This document shows, piece after piece, positions 6,226 through 11,175 of a stretch of DNA of 11,175 bases (position 1 is its first letter; each line of letters opens with the position of its first letter). The position numbers were made by a program, and so were the translations under genes. Below the pieces are notes generated by a model, which ran no database searches, was not told where the DNA came from, and saw only the letters and a list, made by a program, of their open reading frames with translations. Origin of the DNA: Nitrososphaerota archaeon (GTDB taxonomy: Archaea > Thermoproteota > Nitrososphaeria > Nitrososphaerales > Nitrosopumilaceae); contig JAGWGO010000025.1 of the NCBI GenBank assembly GCA_028867395.1, positions 1 through 11,175 of the forward strand, read 5' to 3'.

Positions 6226-6271
6226 AAAGCCTTCCCGATCGTTCTTAAACCATTTAATCTCAGGTATTATC

Positions 6272-6931
6272 TTGATAAATGATTTGATCTCAACTGGTCT
6301 TGCAAGACTTGACAAGCTTCTGGGTGGGGGAATAGCTGGTGGTACCATCACTGATGTGTTTGGTCCTAGTGGAAGCGGAAAGACTCAGCTTGCGATGCAA
6401 ATATGCGCAAATGCAATCCATGAAAAAATAATTTACCAGGACACAAGCGGAACCTTTAGCCCCAAACGAATGATTGAGATGCTGCGTGCAAAAAACTTGG
6501 ACCCAAAACTTTTGGACAACATGATGATTGCAAGGGTTACACACGTTGCAGAACAGATTGAAGCGTTAGAGAAGATTTCAGAGGTTCGCCCTTTCCTCGT
6601 TGTGATAGACAACATAACTGACCTCTTCTCTTTTGAGTATGGCAAGGAATCAAACTCGCTTGAAAAGCACGTAAAATTCATGCAATACATGCACAGGCTA
6701 TCCTATCTGTGTATCCAGAACAAGATTCCTGCGGTAGTAACAAATGTGGTACGAGGCTCTGCAGAGCAGGACAGGGAGAACCTAGACAAGTCAATCAGCA
6801 TCTATACGCACAGAAAGATAAGACTGTCAAAGGAGGGAGCCAAGTTTCTAGCAGAGGCCCTACCATCATTTGGCGAAAAAAAAGAGATCTTCTATACAAT
6901 AACACAAGAGGGTCTAGTCGAGGTATCTTAA
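6272..6931 (+). CDS. radB: RadB-like RecA-family ATPase
   Basis: This is a 219-residue single-domain RecA/RadA-fold ATPase. It has the N-terminal lead-in ISTGLARLDKLLGGGIAGG, Walker A GPSGSGKT at residues 31-38, an aromatic/Asp segment IIYQDTSGTFSPKRM matching the DTEGGFSPER region of RadB, and Walker B LVVID at 109-113. The tail ITQEGLVEVS matches the usual RadB ending. It lacks the N-terminal helix-hairpin-helix domain of RadA, so it is a RadB-type or other RadA paralog that would modulate recombinational repair rather than act as the main recombinase. The residue after the Walker B Asp is Asn, where RadB usually has Ser. The start is TTG at 6272; a TTG four codons on is an alternative. TTAAAC at 6246-6251 lies 21-26 bases before the start and could be its TATA box. 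The gene begins 46 bases after the TnpB element ends. Confidence 0.82.
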   Translation: MINDLISTGLARLDKLLGGGIAGGTITDVFGPSGSGKTQLAMQICANAIHEKIIYQDTSGTFSPKRMIEMLRAKNLDPKLLDNMMIARVTHVAEQIEALEKISEVRPFLVVIDNITDLFSFEYGKESNSLEKHVKFMQYMHRLSYLCIQNKIPAVVTNVVRGSAEQDRENLDKSISIYTHRKIRLSKEGAKFLAEALPSFGEKKEIFYTITQEGLVEVS

Positions 6932-6941
6932 GATATTTATC
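6932..6941 (+). promoter_or_regulatory. TATA box for the 44-codon ORF (and lhr)
   Basis: GATATTTATC lies 24-33 bases before the ATG at 6965, immediately after the RadB-like stop codon. That spacing fits a leaderless transcript starting at or next to 6965 and supports the small ORF as the first coding region of the lhr transcript. Confidence 0.5.
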
Positions 6942-6964
6942 TCCGTGGTTGTTACGTGACTCAT

Positions 6965-7099
6965 ATGGCAGGAATTTTTGATCAGATACCGATTATCACA
7001 GTTATCCTATTTGGCGCTGGCATAGTTGGTGCGATGGTATACGAGCGATCTAGAACAAGAGAACCCAAGGAATCCGAGTCATCTCCCTCAACTAGTTAA
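6965..7099 (+). CDS. Small single-pass membrane protein (44 aa)
   Basis: I do not recognise a family. The peptide has a short polar start, MAGIFDQIP, then a hydrophobic helix IITVILFGAGIVGAMVY (about residues 10-26) and a charged, Ser/Glu-rich tail ending in STS. This is a typical small membrane protein with a cytoplasmic tail (ERSRTREPKE). The ATG at 6965 is well spaced from the TATA-like box at 6932-6941, and a GTG three codons earlier is in frame. Its last 74 bases overlap the lhr reading frame in another frame. The overlap may be real (nested genes), or lhr may use an unusual start. The hydrophobic stretch and the promoter spacing are the only support. Confidence 0.55.
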   Translation: MAGIFDQIPIITVILFGAGIVGAMVYERSRTREPKESESSPSTS

Positions 7100-9794
7100 T
7101 CTAGAGAACAAGTTTTCCAATCTTGGTTTTGAACACCTAACTGAGATCCAGAAAAAAGCCGTTCCGGTAATCTATCAAAAGATTGACTCGCTAGTCATTG
7201 CCCCCACCGGGTCTGGCAAGACAGAGACTGCAGTAGTGCCAATATTTGACAGGGTATCAAGATCAAAAAAACTCGGCAAGATAAAGGTGCTCTATGTCAC
7301 TCCACTTCGCGCGCTAAACCGGGATGTCTTTCGAAGAATTATAAAATATGCAGAAAACGATGGCCTCGCAATTCAGATAAGACACGGAGATACCTCGCAG
7401 GCTATAAGGAAAAAGATTGCAGCACAGCCGCCTGACATCTTGATAACAACTCCAGAGACTCTGATTATATTATTGACACAGCAAGGGATGCTTGGTGCAC
7501 TAGACGAGCTAGAGTGGATTGTAATTGATGAGGTGCACGAGTTGCTTGGAAACGAGCGTGGTGCCCAGCTCTCCTTGTCACTTGAGCGACTCCAGGCAAA
7601 CACAAAATTTCAGGTGACACGAGTTGGGCTTTCTGCAACAGTTGGAAACACATCAGAGGCTGCCAAGTTTGTTGTGGGAACAAAACGCAAGTGCAGGATA
7701 ATCGAGGACCATTCCATTAGAAAGTATGACGTCGAGGTCAAGTATATAGATGGAACCATAACCGATGTCGTAGATTATACCATAGATTATGTGTCAAAGT
7801 ACCATCCAGACTCGCCTGTTCTATTGTTTACAAACACTCGCGGCGAGTCAGAATATCTTGCATCATTGCTAAAGGAAAGGTCTAGCCTCTCAATTGAGAT
7901 GCACCATGGATCGCTCTCACAGCAGGTCCGCGAAGAGACTGAAGAACTTTTGCGGTCGGGAAGGCCTGGCATTGTAGTGTGTACATCATCGCTTGAGCTG
8001 GGACTTGACATAGGCTCTGTGGAACTTGTGATACACTATGGGTCTCCAAGACAGGTGTCAAAACTTGTGCAAAGAATTGGCAGAAGCAAGCACTCAAGGG
8101 GCTCCTCTGCAAAGGGACTGATAGTTACAAACAATGCAGACGACGAGTTTGAGGCACGTGCAATACTTGAGCGCGTAAAAGAAAAGTCAATCGAGGACCA
8201 GATTGTGCACGAGGGCGCGCTAGATGTACTTGCACACCATCTAGTCGGCATGACTATGCAGTTTGGTGCAGTGTCAGTAGAGTTTGCGTTAAAGATGATA
8301 AACCAGGCATATCCGTTTCGAGAGACAACACTTGAGGACCTTGTGGGAGTTCTTGAGATACTTCACAATGGGTCAATCGTATTTTTTGACAAGGAAGAGA
8401 TGGTATTCAAGAAAAGAGGCCGCTCGTTTAGGTACTATTTTGAAAACTTGTCCACAATTCCTGACATCCTAAAGTTTAAGGTAATAGATACGGTATCAAA
8501 AAAGTTCATCGGAAGCCTAGACCAGAGGTTTGTCGGAGACTATGGGGATCCGGGAAATGTCTTTGTTCTGCGGGGAAGCCAGTGGCGCATTCTAAATGTG
8601 GATGACAGCTCACTTAAGATAAATGTCGAGCCTGTCCAGTCTGCTGGAATAAATGTTCCATACTGGGAGGGGGAGAACATTCCTGTGGACTATACGACTG
8701 CAAGAAAGGTTGGGCAGTTTAGGACAAAGACAAAACAGGAAAAACTCTCAAACAAGATAATTGAAAACTTGGCAATAAACGCAGTACCTGACGAAAAGTC
8801 AATTGTTGTCGAGTCGCAACGGGTGCGAAATACAATTGTGATGCATGCGTGCTTTGGCACGAGAATCAACGCAACACTCTCGACACTTCTTTCTGCAATG
8901 CTTTCTGCAAAGAGTGGATATCTTGTGGATTCAAGGTCTGATGCGTACCGAATCATGATATCATCAAACGGGAGGGTGGGAGAGGACTCGGTGCTCTCTG
9001 TGCTAAAGGACCAGTATGATTTAGAGTCAATTGTAAGGGCATCGCTTTCTGGGACCCACAACGTAAACTGGAGGACCTGGTGTGTTGCAAAAAAATTTGG
9101 CATAGTGGGAAGAGAGGCGGTATATGACAGAAAGTCCGCGAGATTTCTATATGACAGGTACTCTGGCACGCCGCTTGCAAAGGAAGCCCTTAGGGAACTA
9201 TTTCATGACAAGTATGACCTTGAGGGCGCAGCCAAGATCCTAGAAAAAATAGCAAACGATACCGTATCGGTGAGATGGTTTGAGGTCGACGGGTTTTCAA
9301 GGCTTGCAGAGCCAATACTTGACCATACCACAAAATACTATTCGTCTCCCGCAAACCTAGACAGGGGGGTGCTTGACCTTGTAAAAGCGCGCCTTGGCAA
9401 GACAAAGCACAGGCTTGTGTGCATGCGCTGCGGCAAGTGGGAAAAAGTTGTAGAGACAAATGAAATACACGGCACACTTGTATGCCCGCACTGCAAGTCG
9501 TGCCAGATATCTGCCACGTTCTACTCTGACTATGACCTCTCAAAGTTAGTCCAGAAAAAAATTGCGGGAAAAAAGATTACTGCCGACGAGTCCCACAAGT
9601 TCAACAGGGCCTGGAAGGTCTCATCGCTCTTGGAAAACTTTGGCAAGACTGCGCTAGTTGTATTATCAGGACACGGGGTTGGCGCAGACACTGGCGCAAG
9701 AATTTTGAGAAACATGGTGGGAGAAGAAGAGATGTATCGACAGATATACGAGGCAGAAAGACTGTATGTCACCACCCGCGGCTTTTGGGACTAG
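7026..9794 (+). CDS. lhr: Lhr-type (large helicase-related) superfamily 2 helicase
   Basis: This 922-residue ATP-dependent 3'-5' helicase belongs to the archaeal Lhr family, linked to DNA repair and RNA processing. Motif Q-like FEHLTEIQKKAVP (35-47), motif I APTGSGKT (59-66), motif Ia TPLRALNRD, motif II DEVH (168-171), motif III SAT (203-205), motif IV LLFTNTRGESE, motif V TSSLELGLDIG and motif VI QRIGRSKHSRG (349-359) are all present. A winged-helix and the Lhr-specific C-terminal region follow. Near the C-terminus is a four-cysteine zinc ribbon, C799-x2-C802 and C820-x2-C823, with an extra C826. The frame opens after a TAG at 7023, so only TTG 7026 or GTG 7029 can start it; both lie inside the upstream 44-codon ORF. 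The first 25 residues are not helicase-like and may be poorly placed. The gene runs 3' of the RadB-like gene on the same strand. Confidence 0.95.
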   Translation: MVRWYTSDLEQENPRNPSHLPQLVNLENKFSNLGFEHLTEIQKKAVPVIYQKIDSLVIAPTGSGKTETAVVPIFDRVSRSKKLGKIKVLYVTPLRALNRDVFRRIIKYAENDGLAIQIRHGDTSQAIRKKIAAQPPDILITTPETLIILLTQQGMLGALDELEWIVIDEVHELLGNERGAQLSLSLERLQANTKFQVTRVGLSATVGNTSEAAKFVVGTKRKCRIIEDHSIRKYDVEVKYIDGTITDVVDYTIDYVSKYHPDSPVLLFTNTRGESEYLASLLKERSSLSIEMHHGSLSQQVREETEELLRSGRPGIVVCTSSLELGLDIGSVELVIHYGSPRQVSKLVQRIGRSKHSRGSSAKGLIVTNNADDEFEARAILERVKEKSIEDQIVHEGALDVLAHHLVGMTMQFGAVSVEFALKMINQAYPFRETTLEDLVGVLEILHNGSIVFFDKEEMVFKKRGRSFRYYFENLSTIPDILKFKVIDTVSKKFIGSLDQRFVGDYGDPGNVFVLRGSQWRILNVDDSSLKINVEPVQSAGINVPYWEGENIPVDYTTARKVGQFRTKTKQEKLSNKIIENLAINAVPDEKSIVVESQRVRNTIVMHACFGTRINATLSTLLSAMLSAKSGYLVDSRSDAYRIMISSNGRVGEDSVLSVLKDQYDLESIVRASLSGTHNVNWRTWCVAKKFGIVGREAVYDRKSARFLYDRYSGTPLAKEALRELFHDKYDLEGAAKILEKIANDTVSVRWFEVDGFSRLAEPILDHTTKYYSSPANLDRGVLDLVKARLGKTKHRLVCMRCGKWEKVVETNEIHGTLVCPHCKSCQISATFYSDYDLSKLVQKKIAGKKITADESHKFNRAWKVSSLLENFGKTALVVLSGHGVGADTGARILRNMVGEEEMYRQIYEAERLYVTTRGFWD

Positions 9795-9803
9795 TTTTAT
9801 CTA
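9795..9803 (+). promoter_or_regulatory. TATA-like box for the CDGSH gene
   Basis: TTTTATCTA directly after the lhr stop codon lies 24-32 bases before the ATG at 9827, the normal distance for a leaderless archaeal gene. Confidence 0.45.
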
Positions 9804-9826
9804 GAGAATCGTGATAATGGTATATC

Positions 9827-10027
9827 ATGGCACGATACGTCAAAAAAGATGCAACCGGTCCCATGGAGATCAAGGTAGGCGGAGAGTCAAAATGGATATG
9901 CATGTGTGGGCTGTCAAGCAACCAGCCATACTGCGATGGGTCGCACAAAAAGACTGCCGGAGAGGAGCCTGGAAAGATCTACTTTTACAAAAAAGATGGC
10001 ACAAGGACAGAGGTCTCAAGTCTCTAG
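9827..10027 (+). CDS. Stand-alone CDGSH iron-sulfur domain protein
   Basis: This 66-residue soluble protein is built around one CDGSH (mitoNEET-type) [2Fe-2S] motif. The ligands are C25, C27, C36 and H40 in ICMCGLSSNQPYCDGSHKK, which fits C-x-C-x2-S-x3-P-x-C-D-G-S-H exactly. The 3Cys-1His set gives a labile, redox- and pH-sensitive cluster, so electron transfer or cluster donation is likely; the partner is unknown. There is no membrane segment, unlike animal mitoNEET. The ATG at 9827 has a TATA-like box 24-32 bases upstream, only just past the lhr stop, so it probably has its own leaderless promoter. T-rich runs at 10045-10050 and 10112-10117 follow. Confidence 0.93.
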   Translation: MARYVKKDATGPMEIKVGGESKWICMCGLSSNQPYCDGSHKKTAGEEPGKIYFYKKDGTRTEVSSL

Positions 10028-10044
10028 GCTTTCCTTCAAAATCA

Positions 10045-10050
10045 TTTTTT
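10045..10050 (+). terminator. T-rich terminator candidate after the CDGSH gene
   Basis: A run of six T (CATTTTTTG) begins 18 bases past the stop codon, with a second T6 at 10112-10117. Archaeal RNA polymerase terminates at such runs without a hairpin. The rest of 10028-10208 holds no gene I can support. Confidence 0.4.
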
Positions 10051-10208
10051 GTATACTAGTTCCAAAATTGTCCTTGAGCCAACTCGAATCACTGACTTGG
10101 CCAAGCTCTCATTTTTTAACGATTATCTCACAACATTAATTAGCAAACTCTAGTCTGACCAAAACGTCAGATGAAAAATTCCAGAGATTTTGTAGGTGCG
10201 TATATCCA

Positions 10209-10733
10209 TTGAAAAAATCGCTTTTGGTACTTGTTGTACTAATCATCGTAATTGCTGCATACTATCCAAAAATGTCATTTGAGCAGGTGGAGGCAAATTA
10301 CTCAGTTAGTGCTAATGAAACAAAATTTTCAGTTCCATATGTTATCAATCATGGAAAGATTGTCTCGATGAACATAGATGACCAATTAAAGGCAATGACT
10401 ATATCAATTCAAACAACAAGCAAGGGCAACATGTCAATAGACCTACCAAGAGCCTTGATTGACTCCACACAGAATGGTACCGACTCGCACTTTGCTATCT
10501 TGGTAAACGGCCATGGCGTAAATTACAAGGAACTTGTAACCCAAGACCATAGGGCTTTGTTAATCCCTGTACCAAATGGAACAAGTAGCATCGAGATTAA
10601 AGGCACTCAAGTAATACCGGAGTTTGGCGCTATAGCATCATTCATTCTGGTCATTTCAGTCTTACTAACAGTCGTGATTTACCGATACAGGCTTGGTCTG
10701 AACTTACAATCAAAACATTTGAAACCAATCTAA
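10209..10733 (+). CDS. Surface protein with PEFG-CTERM sorting signal
   Basis: This 174-residue exported protein of unknown function starts with a signal or anchor helix, MKKSLLVLVVLIIVIAAYYP. An extracytoplasmic domain of about 110 residues follows, rich in Ser, Asn and Thr, with several N-x-S/T sequons (NYS, NET, NMS, NGT), and is probably a beta-sandwich. The C-terminus has VIPEFG (PEFG at 137-140), a hydrophobic helix to about residue 157 and a basic tail YRYRLG. This is the tripartite PEFG-CTERM signal, thought to be processed by an archaeosortase-type enzyme and typical of thaumarchaea. The tail past the Arg cluster (to LKPI) is somewhat long. The start is TTG at 10209, the only start just ahead of the signal helix. 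An in-frame stop lies at 10137. Confidence 0.85.
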   Translation: MKKSLLVLVVLIIVIAAYYPKMSFEQVEANYSVSANETKFSVPYVINHGKIVSMNIDDQLKAMTISIQTTSKGNMSIDLPRALIDSTQNGTDSHFAILVNGHGVNYKELVTQDHRALLIPVPNGTSSIEIKGTQVIPEFGAIASFILVISVLLTVVIYRYRLGLNLQSKHLKPI

Positions 10734-10882
10734 AACGTCATTTTGTGTATATCAAATCCAAAATTTTATCTTAGAAAAATTCAAGTTTTTAATTACAGAT
10801 ACTTGAACCAAGGCAGGTCTCTGTATTTTTTAGAACGTGTCAGCTTATTTACAATTCAGACTGGTATAGAGATATAGAGTCA
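10734..10882. other. Intergenic AT-rich region
   Basis: No gene is supported here. It contains T-rich runs suitable for ending transcription of the PEFG-CTERM gene (near 10766-10772 and 10785-10792) and, at 10845-10852, TTATTTAC, a TATA-like box 31-38 bases before the small ORF at 10883. Confidence 0.5.
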
Positions 10883-10993
10883 ATGGAAAACTCACAAATA
10901 ATAGCACTCGTTGCTATTGCGATATCACTAGTTGGATTATGCCTTGCATGTCCTTATTTGAACTTTCCCAAGTTCAACGCTTTTGAAAATTAG
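10883..10993 (+). CDS. Very small hydrophobic membrane peptide (36 aa)
   Basis: I recognise no family. ATG at 10883 begins MENSQ, followed by a 17-residue hydrophobic helix, IIALVAIAISLVGLCLA, then CPYLNFPKFNAFEN. The helix contains two Cys (residues 20 and 23, C-x2-C), which could bind a metal or form a disulfide at the membrane surface. A TATA-like box (TTATTTAC, 10845-10852) lies 31-38 bases upstream, implying a leader of only a few bases. A T-rich stretch follows the stop (about 11000-11010). The evidence is the clear membrane helix and the promoter spacing; peptides of this size can also occur by chance. Confidence 0.5.
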   Translation: MENSQIIALVAIAISLVGLCLACPYLNFPKFNAFEN

Positions 10994-11103
10994 GATAAAA
11001 ACATCTTTTAAAATGTATTGTTCACACGGCTACCTAGAAACCATCAGATTTTATCAAATTGTAGATCGCATTTAACAGCCAGATCCATTTTGTAGGATGC
11101 CGT

Positions 11104-11175
11104 TTGGCACCCCATGAAAAACAAGTACCAGCGCATGATTGCATTCATGCGCCAGATTCTAAGGAAGCTGCGGGT
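11104..11175 (+). CDS. Possible start of a gene cut by the right edge (frame unresolved)
   Basis: Two plus-strand frames are open to the window edge. TTG at 11104 gives MAPHEKQVPAHDCIHAPDS and more, with TTTAAC (11071-11076) 28-33 bases upstream as a fitting TATA box. ATG at 11114 gives MKNKYQRMIAFMRQILRKL with no clear TATA. On the minus strand a frame is also open from the edge down to TGA at 11044-11046 (43 codons, a possible C-terminus). With about 24 codons no choice is secure. I favour the TTG frame on promoter spacing only. Confidence 0.3.
   Translation, partial: MAPHEKQVPAHDCIHAPDSKEAAG
11131..11152. repeat. Perfect 8-base inverted repeat near the right edge
   Basis: GCGCATGA (11131-11138), loop TTGCAT, TCATGCGC (11145-11152). 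The arms are GC-rich relative to the surroundings and form a stable stem-loop in RNA. It lies within the possible coding start at the edge, so it may be regulatory or simply coincide with codons. It is not followed by a T run inside the window. Confidence 0.5.

Noticed and set aside
8690..9169. Minus-strand open frame (159 codons) opposite lhr
   Set aside because: Shadow of the lhr coding strand; no motif, no promoter.
9811..10059. Alternative plus-strand frame over the CDGSH gene
   Set aside because: The overlapping frame from 9827 encodes a perfect CDGSH motif and has the better promoter spacing.
10047..10115. Minus-strand peptide LAKSVIRVGSRTILELVYKK
   Set aside because: Only about 20 codons from a TTG, with a stop just upstream and no supporting promoter or family. 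It reads pleasantly but cannot be supported.
10994..11103. tRNA or other structured RNA gene
   Set aside because: I found no cloverleaf arms, T-loop sequence or CCA-type end on either strand here or elsewhere in the window.

Overview
The window looks like a moderately AT-rich chromosomal segment of an archaeon, most likely an ammonia-oxidising thaumarchaeon (Nitrososphaerota, Nitrosopumilus-like). The evidence is an archaeal Sm-like protein, a RadB-type recombinase paralog, an archaeal Lhr helicase, a cell-surface protein ending in a PEFG-CTERM sorting signal (a thaumarchaeal hallmark), a cobalamin-ring pathway, and AT-rich TATA-like boxes 25-35 bases before many start codons with no Shine-Dalgarno (leaderless genes). 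The lineage is inferred from these families, not from a database search.

Layout. (1) 1-2542, minus strand: a membrane-anchored J-domain protein, then cbiD and cbiG, two consecutive steps of anaerobic corrin-ring synthesis; cbiG runs off the left edge. (2) 2601-3455, plus strand: an NAD(P)-binding SDR protein, divergent from the J-protein gene and overlapping metK tail to tail. (3) 4852-3432, minus strand: an lsm-metK operon with a TAATG stop/start overlap and an unusual tandem operator-like repeat at the lsm start. (4) 4897-6225: a TnpB-only insertion with 21-bp imperfect terminal inverted repeats and a possible AAAG target duplication. Its tnpB has every catalytic and zinc residue but carries one frameshift in an A8 run and one in-frame TAG, so it is probably a young pseudogene. 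Its 3' end probably holds an omega (reRNA) guide scaffold. (5) 6272-10027, plus strand: a RadB-like ATPase, a 44-codon membrane protein whose reading frame overlaps the start of a 922-residue Lhr helicase, and a small CDGSH iron-sulfur protein. (6) 10209-11175, plus strand: a PEFG-CTERM surface protein, a 36-residue hydrophobic peptide, and an unresolved coding start at the right edge.

Genes that work together: CbiG and CbiD act on successive cobalt-precorrin-5 intermediates. MetK makes the S-adenosylmethionine that CbiD and the other corrin methyltransferases use, though it lies in another transcription unit. RadB-like ATPase and Lhr are both nucleic-acid processing enzymes and lie side by side. 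No wholly new multi-gene system stands out. The most notable parts are the TnpB element and its ends, the lsm operator, and the nested small gene at lhr.
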